From an uncultured Bacilli bacterium (GTDB taxonomy: Bacteria > Bacillota_I > Bacilli_A > RF39 > UBA660), in contig CAKOOK010000004.1 of NCBI GenBank assembly GCA_934098515.1, forward strand, positions 25,991-89,990: a stretch of DNA of 64,000 bases. The letters are read 5' to 3'. The notes below the pieces were generated by a model. It was not told the DNA's origin and searched no databases. It worked only from the letters and a program-made list of their open reading frames with translations. Shown here piece after piece: positions 23,775 to 34,141 of this stretch (its first letter is position 1; every line of letters begins with the position of its first letter). The position numbers and the translations under genes were made by a program.

Positions 23775-25192
23775 TGATTGATGAGTTAAAGAGTAAAAAT
23801 AGTGAAGAGTTAGTTAGTGAAAGTATTAAGAAAGCTAAAGAAACTAATGTAGAGATCAATTCATTTGTAACTATAATTGATAATCCAGAACATGTTAATA
23901 ATGAAGAGAGTCCTCTTAATGGAATACCTTATGCTGCTAAGGATTTGTTTAGTACTAAGGATATTTTAACTACTGGTTCGTCTAATATTTTAGCAAATTA
24001 TGTGCCATTTTATGATGCGACTGTTATTAAGAGATTAAAGGATGCTGGAGCTATTCTTATTGGTAAGACGGTATGTGATGAGTTTGGTTTAGGTGGAACT
24101 GGTACTACTGGGCATACAGGGGTTGTTAAGAATCCATGGGATATTACTAGAGGAGCTGGTGGTTCGTCATCTGGTTCTGCTACTAGTGTAGCACTAGGCA
24201 TTGTACCTTTTTCTTTAGGAACTGATACAGGGGATTCTGTTAGAAAGCCGGCATCATTTTGTGGGGTAGTTGGGTATAAACCTACATATGGGCTTATTCC
24301 TAGATATGGAGTGTTACCTTTTGCATCATCCTTAGATCATGTTGGTTTATTTACTACGTGTGTTAAGGATGCTGCAGTAGTAACTGATGTGATTAAAGGC
24401 TTTGATGGTAAGGATATGACTAGTTTAAAAACTGAAGAGAGTTTGGCTTCTGGTCTTAATGGTATTATTTCTGGTAAGAAGTTATTTTATATTAAAGAAT
24501 TAACTGATATAGAATATTATGATAATCCTAGTGAGGATGTTATTAGTACTTTAAGTTTGTTTAAGGAGAATATTGCTAAGATAAAAGAGCTTGGGGTTGA
24601 AGTTTATGAAGAAAGTCTAGATGAAAAGATAATTGATGCACTGGGGCCAGCTTATACTATTATTTCTTGTGCTGAAGCAACTAGTAATTTGTCTATGTAT
24701 ACTGGAATTAATTTTGGTATGCGTGGTGTTGGTAATAATATTAAAGATATGATTAAGGATCATCGTACTAAAGGATTTAGTTCTTTAATTAAGAGAAGAC
24801 TTGTTATTGGTAGTTATGTTTTAGAGGAGAAAAATCAAGAAAGATATTATTTAAATGCATGCAGGGTAAGACAATTAGTAATTGATAAGATGAATGAGTT
24901 TTTAAGTAAGTATGATGCGTTAGTTATGCCGGCTAGTTTTAAAGCACCACTTTTAGTTTCTGCCAATGATGTTATTACAGAGAGTAAGAAAGATGTTGCT
25001 AGTACACTTTTAATTGGTAATTTTGGAGGTTATCCTTCTATTACTATTCCTTGTGGTTTTGTAGATGATATGCCATTGGGGCTTAACTTAACTGGAAGAG
25101 TTAAAGGGGATAAAGATTTATTAAATATTGCATATGGCGTTGAGCAAAAACTAGGGTTTGCTGGACAAATTGTAGGAGGTAAACATGAGTAA
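23774..25192 (+). CDS. gatA: Asp/Glu-tRNA amidotransferase subunit A
   Basis: Amidase-signature subunit that frees ammonia from glutamine, 472 residues. The catalytic triad is visible: Lys in PYAAKDLF, cis-Ser and Ser nucleophile in GAGGSSSGSATSVALG and TDTGDSVRKPASFCGVVGYKPTYG. It overlaps gatC by 1 nt and gatB by 8 nt. The amidated product is Gln-tRNA-Gln (and possibly Asn-tRNA-Asn). Confidence 0.95.
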   Translation: MIDELKSKNSEELVSESIKKAKETNVEINSFVTIIDNPEHVNNEESPLNGIPYAAKDLFSTKDILTTGSSNILANYVPFYDATVIKRLKDAGAILIGKTVCDEFGLGGTGTTGHTGVVKNPWDITRGAGGSSSGSATSVALGIVPFSLGTDTGDSVRKPASFCGVVGYKPTYGLIPRYGVLPFASSLDHVGLFTTCVKDAAVVTDVIKGFDGKDMTSLKTEESLASGLNGIISGKKLFYIKELTDIEYYDNPSEDVISTLSLFKENIAKIKELGVEVYEESLDEKIIDALGPAYTIISCAEATSNLSMYTGINFGMRGVGNNIKDMIKDHRTKGFSSLIKRRLVIGSYVLEEKNQERYYLNACRVRQLVIDKMNEFLSKYDALVMPASFKAPLLVSANDVITESKKDVASTLLIGNFGGYPSITIPCGFVDDMPLGLNLTGRVKGDKDLLNIAYGVEQKLGFAGQIVGGKHE

Positions 25193-26624
25193 ATATAAAA
25201 CAATTATTGGGTTAGAGTTACACTGCGAACTTATTACTAATTCTAAAGTTTTTTCTCCTAGCCGTAATAGTTACTGTGAAGTGCCAAACTCTAATGTTAA
25301 TGAGATTGATATGTCTTTTCCAGGTATTATGCCTTATTTAAATAAAGAAGCTGTTAAGAAAGCTTTAAAGATGAGTATGGTTTTAGGGTGCACACAACCT
25401 GATGAACTAGTATTTGATCGTAAGAATTATTTTTATCCTGATTTACCTAAAGGGTATCAAATTACTCAAGTTACGAAACCAGTTGGTATTAATGGTCATG
25501 TAGAACTTATTTCTAATGGAAAACCATTTGTAGCTGAGATTCATGATATTCATTTAGAAGAAGATACGGCTTCCCTTGATCATTATGATTTCTTTTCATT
25601 AATAGATTATAATAGAGCAGGTGTTCCATTAATTGAGATAGTTACAACGCCTTGTTTTGAAGGTGCTGATGAAGTTGTTGAGTTCTTAGAATATTTAACA
25701 AATAGTCTTAAGTATTGTGGTATTTCAGAAGCTGATACTAAGAAAGGGCAAATTAGATGTGATGTTAATGTTAATCTTAAAAATGATGCTGGTGAGTATG
25801 TAACACCTAAAGTAGAGATTAAGAATATTAACTCATTTAGTAATGTAGCAAGTGCAATTAAGTATGAAACGTATAGACAAACTAAAGCATTAGAACTTAA
25901 TCAAACTGATGAGTTATGTCAGGAAACAAGAAGATATGATGAGACTACTAATACTACTATACGTATGCGTAAAAAAGAAGGAAGCATTGATTATAAGTAT
26001 TTTGTTGAGCCTAATATTCCAAGAATTAAAATAGATTCTAAGTGGCTTGAGGAGATAAAAAGTGAGATACCAACACTTCCTAATGAAAGACTTAAGACCT
26101 ATATGGAAAAGTATGGATTAAGTGAATATGATGGTAAGATTCTTGTTCGTAATAAAGATATATCTGATTATTTTAATAAATGTTTGCTTCTTGGAATTAA
26201 TCCTAAAATAGCATCTAACTGGATAACTACGGAGATTATGTCTGTTATTAATAAGGAAAGCATTAATATTAAAGATTTATTCTTAACACCTGAAAGATTA
26301 CTTCAAATAGTTAAAGCATTAGAATCTAATACAATATCTTCTAAGCAAGCTAAAGAGTTATTTGCTCTTACTCTAAAAGAGATGGCTGAACCAAATGCTT
26401 TAATTGAAAAGTATGGGATGAAACAACTAGATAATGATGATGAGTTAGAGTCTATTATTAAAAAGATTTTAGATAATAATGCATCTCAAATAGAGGCATA
26501 CTGGAATGGTAAAACTAATATGTTTGATTATTTTGTAGGTCAAACAATGAAAGAAACTAGAGGTAAAGCTAATCCAGTTAAAGCAAAAGAAATTATTACA
26601 AGAGAGTTAAATGCAAGAAAGTAA
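25185..26624 (+). CDS. gatB: Asp/Glu-tRNA amidotransferase subunit B
   Basis: tRNA-binding kinase subunit that activates Glu-tRNA or Asp-tRNA, 479 residues. It shows GLELHCEL at the N-terminus, the DLPKGYQITQ motif, HLEEDTASLDH, DYNRAGVPLIEIVT and a C-terminal tail domain ending in KANPVKAKEII. It is the last gene of the T-box operon; a hairpin terminator follows at 26644-26667. Confidence 0.95.
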   Translation: MSKYKTIIGLELHCELITNSKVFSPSRNSYCEVPNSNVNEIDMSFPGIMPYLNKEAVKKALKMSMVLGCTQPDELVFDRKNYFYPDLPKGYQITQVTKPVGINGHVELISNGKPFVAEIHDIHLEEDTASLDHYDFFSLIDYNRAGVPLIEIVTTPCFEGADEVVEFLEYLTNSLKYCGISEADTKKGQIRCDVNVNLKNDAGEYVTPKVEIKNINSFSNVASAIKYETYRQTKALELNQTDELCQETRRYDETTNTTIRMRKKEGSIDYKYFVEPNIPRIKIDSKWLEEIKSEIPTLPNERLKTYMEKYGLSEYDGKILVRNKDISDYFNKCLLLGINPKIASNWITTEIMSVINKESINIKDLFLTPERLLQIVKALESNTISSKQAKELFALTLKEMAEPNALIEKYGMKQLDNDDELESIIKKILDNNASQIEAYWNGKTNMFDYFVGQTMKETRGKANPVKAKEIITRELNARK

Positions 26625-26643
26625 CTTAATATTTGACATAAAG

Positions 26644-26667
26644 CAACCATAAAATGGTTGTTTTTTT
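26644..26667 (+). terminator. Rho-independent terminator of the gatCAB operon
   Basis: CAACCAT (26644-26650) pairs with ATGGTTG (26654-26660) and runs into seven T. Confidence 0.88.
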
Positions 26668-26707
26668 GAGCTTTTCTTTAGTATAATTAAACTTGAAGGA
26701 GAATATT

Positions 26708-28861
26708 ATGATCAAATTAAAAGATGTATCTAAGTATTATTATAATAAGGGCCTTATAACTTCAGGTATTACTAAGATTAATGCTGAGTTTAATATAGGT
26801 GAGTTTATAGTAATTACTGGTGAGAGTGGTAGTGGTAAGTCAACTTTACTTAATGTTATATCGGGGCTAGATACTTATGAAGATGGTGAGATGTATATTG
26901 AAGGTAAGGAAACTAGTCATTACGGAGATGAAGACTTTGAAGAGTACCGTAAGGAATATATTAGTAATATCTTTCAAAATTTTAATTTAGTTGGAAGTTA
27001 TACTGTATATCAAAACATTGAACTAGTTATGCTTATTAATGGATATACTAAAAAGGAAGCTAGACCTAAGATATTAAAGCTTATTAATGAGGTAGAACTT
27101 ACTAAGTATAAGAATACTAGAGTGTCTAAACTATCTGGTGGGCAGAAACAGAGAGTAGCTATTGCTAGAGCACTTGCTAAGAATACGCCAATTATTATTG
27201 CGGATGAGCCAACTGGTAATTTAGATAAAAGGGCTGCTGAAAGTGTACTTAAAACGCTTGCTCTTACGGCTAAAGATAAACTAGTTATTGTTGTAACACA
27301 TAACTATGAACAGGTTGAAAAGTATGCGACAAGAAAAATAACAATGTTTGATGGGAAAATTTTAGAAGATAAGGTTATTACTAAGATTGATGAAGTGAAA
27401 ACAGATGGTAATTTGGAAAGTAAGAAAATGAAACCATTATCTAAATTTAGGTTAGGTGTTAGAAATACGTTTAATATTGTTCCTAAGTTCTTATTACTTC
27501 TTGCTGTGTTTTTATTTATGTTTGCAGCTATTACTACTGAGATGGCTGGTTTTAGAGAAAATAAGTACGAGGAAGAACGTATTGGTTATAATTCATATTT
27601 ACAGAATAAGGACACAAGTAGAATTATAATTAATAAGAGTGATAAATCGCCGTTTACTGATGAGGATTATCAAAGAATAGAGGCACTAGGTAATATTTCC
27701 AGAATTCAGAAAGATGATTATTTGGAGGATTTAAGTGCTAGTTTATATTCAGATTATTATTATATAAGTGGTAGAGTTATTAAGAAAACTAGTCAAAAAC
27801 TTGATTTAGGTAGAAATATTGAGAAAGATAACGAAGTTGTTATTCAAATGAATAAAGAAAATAATTCAATAGGTGATCCTGAGAAAATTCTTAATAAGGA
27901 GTTTATGTATAATTATCAAGATAATACTGATAAGTTAAAGGTTGTTGGGATTATCTTTAATGATGATTTGGATTATGAATCTATTATAGAAGTGTCTGAT
28001 AATAAGATAAGTGAGTTTGTTTTAAATTATGTAATTAGTCATACTTCACAAACTTTAGCGGTTAATGGTGCGGATACTTATTGTAATTTATTATATATTG
28101 ATAGTGTTAATGATAGCTCTATTTATGTTAATGAGAATTTAAATAATAATAGTTATCCTATTAAGATGATCAGTTTATCTTTAGGTAATACGTATGTTAA
28201 TAAGGTGTTTGATTTGAAGGTAGAACATGTAATAAATAAGTATAATTCTAAAAGGTTAACTGGTTATTCCTATGAAGAAAATACTTGTTATTTAAGTAAA
28301 AATTTAATTAGAAATACTTTAATAAGTGATAAGTATCAAACTAGTATATTTGTTAAAGATGAAGTTAAGATAAATGATACGATAGAAGAGTTAATGAATT
28401 TAGGATATAGTACTTATGCTGTTAAAGATATGCTGATTAATGAAAGTGCGACAATGACATATATTTATAATATTATTAATTTAGTTTTGATGATTATTAT
28501 ACTTGTGGCGATGTTCTTTATTTCATATTTAATTATTAAATTAATTTTAAAATCACGTAAGAATTATTATACGATTATTAGAATACTCGGTGGAAGTAAG
28601 AAAAACTGTAAGAGTATCTTAAAGATAGAGTTATATACTATTTTAAATATAGCGTTCATTATAATTGCTTTCCTTGTGTATATGATAACTCGTGGTATGA
28701 TAGATATTTCTTTAAGAAGTAGTTTAAAATTATTAAATATAAAAGATTATGTTCTAATTTATATTTTGATATTTGCACTAACTTATTTAATAAGTGTTCG
28801 TTTTGGCAGATTTATCTTTAAAGAAAGTGCGATTAAGACTTATAACGAAAAGGAAGAGTAA
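26708..28861 (+). CDS. ABC transporter, fused ATPase and FtsX/MacB-type permease (first of pair)
   Basis: A 717-residue fusion. The ABC domain (1-230) has Walker A GESGSGKST, signature LSGGQKQRVAIA and Walker B IIIADEPTGNLD. One helix (about 255-275) is followed by a large extracytoplasmic domain and three C-terminal helices (about 585-690), the four-helix MacB/BceB permease topology. ATG 26708 is chosen because AAGGAG lies at 26696-26701; TATAAT at 26682-26687 may be the -10. It overlaps the second transporter by 1 nt, so the two probably form a heterodimer that exports or senses a peptide or lipid. Confidence 0.85.
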   Translation: MIKLKDVSKYYYNKGLITSGITKINAEFNIGEFIVITGESGSGKSTLLNVISGLDTYEDGEMYIEGKETSHYGDEDFEEYRKEYISNIFQNFNLVGSYTVYQNIELVMLINGYTKKEARPKILKLINEVELTKYKNTRVSKLSGGQKQRVAIARALAKNTPIIIADEPTGNLDKRAAESVLKTLALTAKDKLVIVVTHNYEQVEKYATRKITMFDGKILEDKVITKIDEVKTDGNLESKKMKPLSKFRLGVRNTFNIVPKFLLLLAVFLFMFAAITTEMAGFRENKYEEERIGYNSYLQNKDTSRIIINKSDKSPFTDEDYQRIEALGNISRIQKDDYLEDLSASLYSDYYYISGRVIKKTSQKLDLGRNIEKDNEVVIQMNKENNSIGDPEKILNKEFMYNYQDNTDKLKVVGIIFNDDLDYESIIEVSDNKISEFVLNYVISHTSQTLAVNGADTYCNLLYIDSVNDSSIYVNENLNNNSYPIKMISLSLGNTYVNKVFDLKVEHVINKYNSKRLTGYSYEENTCYLSKNLIRNTLISDKYQTSIFVKDEVKINDTIEELMNLGYSTYAVKDMLINESATMTYIYNIINLVLMIIILVAMFFISYLIIKLILKSRKNYYTIIRILGGSKKNCKSILKIELYTILNIAFIIIAFLVYMITRGMIDISLRSSLKLLNIKDYVLIYILIFALTYLISVRFGRFIFKESAIKTYNEKEE

Positions 28862-31254
28862 TGATAAGACTAGAAAAAGTAAATAAATATTACAATAAGG
28901 GTAAGAAAAATCAAATCCACGTTATAGATAATACAAGTTTAGAATTAGGGGAGAAAGGTTTAGTTGCTCTTTTAGGTCCTTCTGGATGTGGTAAAACAAC
29001 TCTTTTGAATGTTATTGGCGGTTTAGATAAAATTAAAAAGGGAAAAATTTATGTAAATGGACAGAAGATAAGTACAAGAAGGTCTTATAAGGTAGATAAG
29101 ATACGTAATTTAAATATTGGATATATTTTTCAAGATTATAAGTTAATAGATAATTTGTCTGTATATGATAATGTTGCGATTGTCTTAAAGATGATTGGTA
29201 TTAAGGATAAAAATGAGATTAAAAAGAGAGTTGAATATATTTTAAATAGTCTTAATATTTATCGTTTTAAATCAAGACCAGCATCAATGCTTTCTGGAGG
29301 GCAAAGACAAAGAGTTGGAATTGCTAGAGCGTTAGTAAAGGATCCGGATATTATTTTAGCAGATGAACCAACTGGTAATTTAGATTCTAAAAATTCTTTA
29401 GAGATTATGAATATTATTAAAGCAATTTCTAAAAATAGATTAGTTATTTTAGTTACACATGAGACAGAACTTGCACATTTTTATGCTGATCGCATTATTG
29501 AGATTGAAGATGGTAAGATTGAGAAGGATTATACTAATGATAATAAGAATGGTTTAGATTATCGTATTGAAAATAATATTTATTTAAAAGATTTAAAGCA
29601 TCAAGAAGTTAATGATAAAAATTTAAAATTTCAAATTTATGAAAATAAGGAAACTAATTTAAATATTACTTTGGTTGTTCAAAATGGTAATATTTATATA
29701 AAGAATGACGGGCCTGAAAAAGTAGAAGTTATTGGTACGGATTCTAATATTGAACTTATTGATGATCATTATAAGACAATTGCTAAAGAAGATGCTGAAA
29801 AATATAATTTTGATTTTCAAAGTATTATTAGTAAAGATTTTAAGAAGAGGTATTCTAGTATTTTTAATCCGATAACGTTTATAAAAAGTGGTTTTAAAAA
29901 GATTATTAATTATAAACCACTTAAGAAGTTTTTACTTCTTGGGTATATGGCGGCAGCTATGTTTATCTTATTTAGTGTAAGCAGAATAGCAGCAACTTTT
30001 GTAGTAAAAGATGAAGATTTTATTAAGTATAATGATACATATATTCAAATTAGTACTAATAAGTTAAATGTTGCAGATTATAATAAGGTAACTAATATAG
30101 ATGATATTAATTATGCTATGCCAGGAGATTCTTTAGTTAGTCTACCTTTAGTGTATAATAATTTACTTCAAACTACTGGTGTAAGAGAGTATGTTACGGG
30201 ATCTCTTGCTAGTGTTAAATTACTTAAGAATGAAGATATTTTATATGGTAAGATGCCAGTAAATAAGAATGAGATAGCAATAAGTAAGACTGTTGCTGAA
30301 AAGGTTTTAAGTAATGGTTATGCTAAGGAAGCAGGTATTAATACTATTAATGGATTTGTTGGTAAGATTATTAGGTTAGATTATTCTAGTGATATGATAG
30401 TAACTGGTATAGTGGATACGTCTAATCCTTCGGTTTATGCTTTTGAAGAAGAGTTTACTAATATCTTATATAATAATGCTTTAAATGAAGATAAAGCTAT
30501 TGAACTTTCTAATATGGGAAGCGTGGAGTATGTTTTAAAGGAAGGCAAGAATCCAGAAAATACTTATGAGATTATAGTTCCTTATAGTCAAAGATATGCT
30601 TATCCATTAAATGAAAAAGTAGATGAGAAAATTAATGATAAGAAATTAAAAGTTGTTGGTTATTATTTATCTAGTAAGACAAGTAAGTATATAACTAATG
30701 AAGAGACGATGAAGATGCAACTTATTAATAATTCTAGAAGTATTACAATTAGTTCTAATGATAAGGAAACTGTAATAGAAGAGTTAAAAAATAGAGAAAT
30801 AAGTGCCAGAGATACTTATGAAATAGCAAGAAATGAATATATTAGGGATAATGAGAGTGCAACGAATGCAATTTTAATATTTTCGGCAGTTATTATAGTA
30901 ATATCTTTAATTGAGGTATTCTTAATGATAAGATCATCATTCTTATCTAGAATTAGAGAAATTGGTATTTATAGAGCAATTGGTGTTAAGAAGAAAGATA
31001 TTTATAAGATGTTCTTAGGTGAAATTCTTGCAATATCATTTACTGCATCTTTAGGTGGTATTATCTTAATGACTTATGTTTTATATAATATTACTCAGAT
31101 TAAATTTTTAACAGATTTCTGTGTTCTTAATCCATTTACTATTGGTATTTCGGTTATTATTTGTTTTGGATTTAATATAATTGTTGGACTTATTCCAGTA
31201 GCAAATACCATGCATAAAAGACCAGCAGAGATTTTATCGAGAAAAGACATTTAG
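28861..31254 (+). CDS. ABC transporter, fused ATPase and FtsX/MacB-type permease (second of pair)
   Basis: A 797-residue partner with the same layout: Walker A GPSGCGKTT, signature LSGGQRQRVGIA, Walker B IILADEPTGNLD, a linker domain (about 220-340), one helix near 360-380, an extracytoplasmic domain and three C-terminal helices with RIREIGIYRAIGVKKKDIYKMF, the FtsX coupling helix. It starts in the upstream stop (TAATG) and ends at a terminator. No two-component system is nearby, so a Bce-type resistance role is not supported. Confidence 0.85.
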   Translation: MIRLEKVNKYYNKGKKNQIHVIDNTSLELGEKGLVALLGPSGCGKTTLLNVIGGLDKIKKGKIYVNGQKISTRRSYKVDKIRNLNIGYIFQDYKLIDNLSVYDNVAIVLKMIGIKDKNEIKKRVEYILNSLNIYRFKSRPASMLSGGQRQRVGIARALVKDPDIILADEPTGNLDSKNSLEIMNIIKAISKNRLVILVTHETELAHFYADRIIEIEDGKIEKDYTNDNKNGLDYRIENNIYLKDLKHQEVNDKNLKFQIYENKETNLNITLVVQNGNIYIKNDGPEKVEVIGTDSNIELIDDHYKTIAKEDAEKYNFDFQSIISKDFKKRYSSIFNPITFIKSGFKKIINYKPLKKFLLLGYMAAAMFILFSVSRIAATFVVKDEDFIKYNDTYIQISTNKLNVADYNKVTNIDDINYAMPGDSLVSLPLVYNNLLQTTGVREYVTGSLASVKLLKNEDILYGKMPVNKNEIAISKTVAEKVLSNGYAKEAGINTINGFVGKIIRLDYSSDMIVTGIVDTSNPSVYAFEEEFTNILYNNALNEDKAIELSNMGSVEYVLKEGKNPENTYEIIVPYSQRYAYPLNEKVDEKINDKKLKVVGYYLSSKTSKYITNEETMKMQLINNSRSITISSNDKETVIEELKNREISARDTYEIARNEYIRDNESATNAILIFSAVIIVISLIEVFLMIRSSFLSRIREIGIYRAIGVKKKDIYKMFLGEILAISFTASLGGIILMTYVLYNITQIKFLTDFCVLNPFTIGISVIICFGFNIIVGLIPVANTMHKRPAEILSRKDI

Positions 31255-31267
31255 AGTGTCTTTTTTT
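31243..31267 (+). terminator. Rho-independent terminator of the ABC pair
   Basis: AAAGACA (31243-31249) pairs with TGTCTTT (31257-31263), followed by a T run; the stem overlaps the stop codon. Confidence 0.85.
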
Positions 31268-31319
31268 CTTGAAGTAAAATTAAATAAATGTTAATATTAA
31301 ATAGGAAAGTAGGGATAAG

Positions 31320-32291
31320 ATGAAACATATTATGCCAGTAAAAGATGATACAGATCCTATACTTAAAGCATATTTCAAAGTTGAAGAAGAGGCTTTTCCT
31401 AGTAAAGTAGAAGAACTTTATATTAAACTTGCTAATTTAGTAAGTGATTATTTTGAGTATTATGGTGTGCTTAGTAAAAAACAAACTGATTATGATGCTA
31501 GTTTTAATATAATTACTAGTTATGGTTCGAAAATGATGACTTTAAAAGCTAAAATATTTGTTATAGAAGAGCAAATTAGAAGTATTGTTTCTGGACAGAT
31601 GAACAGTAGTGATGTTAATCTTTTACATAAGTTATCATCACAACTTTATCCATTAAAACGCAGTTTAGAAACAATGCAGAGACAAGATGATAATAATAGA
31701 AGAGTGGTAAACTCTAAAAATAATGAAATAAGTTCGGTTCATAGTTTACTTATGAATATAATAAGTGGTATTCGTGATATTCTAAAAGAAATTGTTAGTT
31801 TGGATATAAATGGGGTTAGAAAATTAGATAGAATAAAAGTAACTGATAAACATGAAAATGAGATAAGGGAAATTTTTAAATTTAGTAAAGATTATGGGGA
31901 TATTTTTATTTCTTATTTACATTCTAGTGTAGATGCTAGAATTGCGGCTTTTAATATGATTGAAGCAATTGCCGAGAAGATTATTTCTTTATATAATCAT
32001 AATGTTTTAGGTGAAGGCTTTAGTATTGAAGAGACTGATAGGTATAGGGTTGCTGATCATGTTATTGCTTCGGCTTCTTTGGATAATCTTATTAATGGTA
32101 GGGATGTTAATGATATTGAAAAGTTGCAATCTGAGGATATTCCTATTTTAAATGAAAGTACAAAGTTTTTAACTACTGGTTTAATTAATCCGCAACTTAT
32201 CGAAAGGTATAAGACAGAAGTTGTTAGTTATAATAATAGAATGCTTTTAAAATCATTAGAAAATGGTGCTCTTAGAAGTTATTATATTTAA
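31320..32291 (+). CDS. Unknown helical protein upstream of herA
   Basis: A 323-residue soluble protein, mostly helical by composition, with no recognised motif. Heptad-like stretches (about 60-110 and 130-165) suggest coiled coils. No signal peptide or membrane segment. AGGGAT precedes ATG 31320. It is followed by its own terminator and a promoter for herA, so a link with the next two genes is possible by position but not proven. Confidence 0.5.
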   Translation: MKHIMPVKDDTDPILKAYFKVEEEAFPSKVEELYIKLANLVSDYFEYYGVLSKKQTDYDASFNIITSYGSKMMTLKAKIFVIEEQIRSIVSGQMNSSDVNLLHKLSSQLYPLKRSLETMQRQDDNNRRVVNSKNNEISSVHSLLMNIISGIRDILKEIVSLDINGVRKLDRIKVTDKHENEIREIFKFSKDYGDIFISYLHSSVDARIAAFNMIEAIAEKIISLYNHNVLGEGFSIEETDRYRVADHVIASASLDNLINGRDVNDIEKLQSEDIPILNESTKFLTTGLINPQLIERYKTEVVSYNNRMLLKSLENGALRSYYI

Positions 32292-32298
32292 AATTAAG

Positions 32299-32323
32299 GG
32301 AAATATCTAGATTTCCTTTTTTT
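32299..32323 (+). terminator. Rho-independent terminator
   Basis: GGAAAT (32299-32304) pairs with ATTTCC (32311-32316) around ATCTAG, followed by seven T. Confidence 0.85.
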
Positions 32324-32327
32324 AGTG

Positions 32328-32336
32328 TGATATACT
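32328..32336 (+). promoter_or_regulatory. Extended -10 promoter for the herA-like gene
   Basis: TGATATACT, the same nine bases as at 1491-1499, lies 27 nt before ATG 32364. No clear -35 box. Confidence 0.55.
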
Positions 32337-32363
32337 AATTTTATAGTAAAGAGGTTGGATAAA

Positions 32364-34124
32364 ATGTTTGGAAAGATAAAGTATATTAGTGATAATACTG
32401 CGGTTGTTGAAATTAATAAAGATGGTAATCTCGTTAGTAATTTAATGAATTTACATGTTGTATTTGAATCTAATGGTGATAAACTTTTGGGTGAAGTTAA
32501 GAATGTTGATGAAAACTCTGTAAAGATAGAGTTATTAGGTGAGTTTGCTGGTACTCGTTTTATTGCAGGTACTATTAAGAAACCTACTTTAACAAGTACT
32601 CTTAGAGTAATTAATGAAGAAGAACTTGATATTATAATGGGTAAGGCTGATGAAAACTCATTATATATTGGTAAGAGTCCGATTTATAAAGATAGAAGTA
32701 TTTATGCAAATATTAATGATTTATTTTCAAACCATTTAGCAATATTTGGTAACTCTGGTTCAGGTAAATCTTGTTCAGTTTCAAGAATAGTACAAAATAT
32801 ATTTTTAAATCAAAACTTCTTAGCACAGAATGCAAACCTTTTTATTTTTGATGCTTATGGTGAGTATAAGAATGCTTTTAGAGATATAAATAAGATTAAT
32901 CAAGCATATCAATATAAGTTTTTAACGACTAATCCAACAGAAGAAACGGATATGTTATTTCAGTTACCTGTTTTCTTATTTACTAATGATGATGTAGCAC
33001 TTTTGCTTAATGCAGATAATCATGCACAACTTACAATTATTGAACGTATGATGAAACTCGCTAAATTATTTAGTCGTAATGATGCAGTTACTGAGAAACT
33101 TAAGAATCACTTAATTGCTAAAGCTATTCAGTCAGTATTATTTAGTAATCAAAATGCTTCTGGTAAGAAAAATGATATTTTTACAATTATTTCATCTTGT
33201 CAAACACCTGCATTTAATATGAATACGGAGATTCAAGGTATTGGTTATACAAGAAGATTTAGTGAGTGCTTTAAAATTGATAGTAAAGGTGAGTTTGGTG
33301 AAAGTGTTCTTATTAATGAATATATTGCTAAAAATCTTAATGAAGAGTTAGAAAGTACTATTGAGGTTCCTAGTCAGGCTTTCTTTACATTAAGGGATAT
33401 GGAGAAGGCTTTAGAGTTTACTTTAATTGGTGAAGGGTTCTTAAATAATAGATTAATGCAAGATTCAGCAATTATTTTAAAGGTTAGATTACACTCTATT
33501 ATTAATAGTCGTAATGCATTGTATTTTGATATTAAGCAGTATATTACTTTAGAACAGTATATATCTAGTTTGATTGTCCTAAATCATAGACGTAGTCAAA
33601 TTATTAATATTAATTTAGAAGATGTTGATGATAATTTAGCGAAGGTTATTGTTAAGATTGTTAGTAAGATGATATTTGATTTTTCTAAGTCACGCAAGAT
33701 TAGAGCATCTATTCCATTTCATTTAATTATAGAAGAAGCACATAGATATGTAGTTGCAGATAATGATAAGTTCCTTCTTGGTTATAATATATTTGAACGT
33801 ATTGCTAAGGAAGGCCGTAAGTATGGCGTACTTATTGATTTAATTAGTCAAAGACCAGTTGATATTTCAGAAACTGTTGTAGCACAGATGAGTAACTTCT
33901 TAGTTTTAAAGATGACCCATCCAAAAGATTTAGAATATATTGAAAAGATGCTTCCAAATGTATCAAGTGATATTATTGAAAAACTTAATTCTTTGCAGTC
34001 TGGTACGTTAGTATCATTTGGTAATGCCTTTAAGATACCATTACTTATTAAGATGGATTTACCAAACCCATTACCATACTCTAGTAACTGTGATGTTATT
34101 GCTAGATGGAAAGGAAATAACTAA
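32364..34124 (+). CDS. HerA-like DNA translocase ATPase
   Basis: A 586-residue FtsK/HerA-superfamily ATPase. The N-terminal HAS-barrel-like domain (about 1-95) is followed by Walker A GNSGSGKS at residues 129-136, Walker B IIEEAH with Glu at 457-458 and the HerA sequence FERIAKEGRKYGVLIDLISQRPVDISETVVAQMSNFLVLK. In archaea HerA works with NurA in end resection; bacterial homologues often join nuclease or Sir2 effectors in phage defence. None of these partners is next to it; a catalytically dead helicase-like gene follows. ATG 32364 is chosen because AAAGAGGT lies at 32348-32355. Confidence 0.82.
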   Translation: MFGKIKYISDNTAVVEINKDGNLVSNLMNLHVVFESNGDKLLGEVKNVDENSVKIELLGEFAGTRFIAGTIKKPTLTSTLRVINEEELDIIMGKADENSLYIGKSPIYKDRSIYANINDLFSNHLAIFGNSGSGKSCSVSRIVQNIFLNQNFLAQNANLFIFDAYGEYKNAFRDINKINQAYQYKFLTTNPTEETDMLFQLPVFLFTNDDVALLLNADNHAQLTIIERMMKLAKLFSRNDAVTEKLKNHLIAKAIQSVLFSNQNASGKKNDIFTIISSCQTPAFNMNTEIQGIGYTRRFSECFKIDSKGEFGESVLINEYIAKNLNEELESTIEVPSQAFFTLRDMEKALEFTLIGEGFLNNRLMQDSAIILKVRLHSIINSRNALYFDIKQYITLEQYISSLIVLNHRRSQIININLEDVDDNLAKVIVKIVSKMIFDFSKSRKIRASIPFHLIIEEAHRYVVADNDKFLLGYNIFERIAKEGRKYGVLIDLISQRPVDISETVVAQMSNFLVLKMTHPKDLEYIEKMLPNVSSDIIEKLNSLQSGTLVSFGNAFKIPLLIKMDLPNPLPYSSNCDVIARWKGNN

Positions 34125-34141
34125 TTATAGTTAAAGTGATT

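Noticed and set aside
26708..31254. A Bce-type antimicrobial peptide resistance module
   Set aside because: Each protein is an ATPase-permease fusion and no histidine kinase or response regulator is adjacent, so only a general exporter role is supported.
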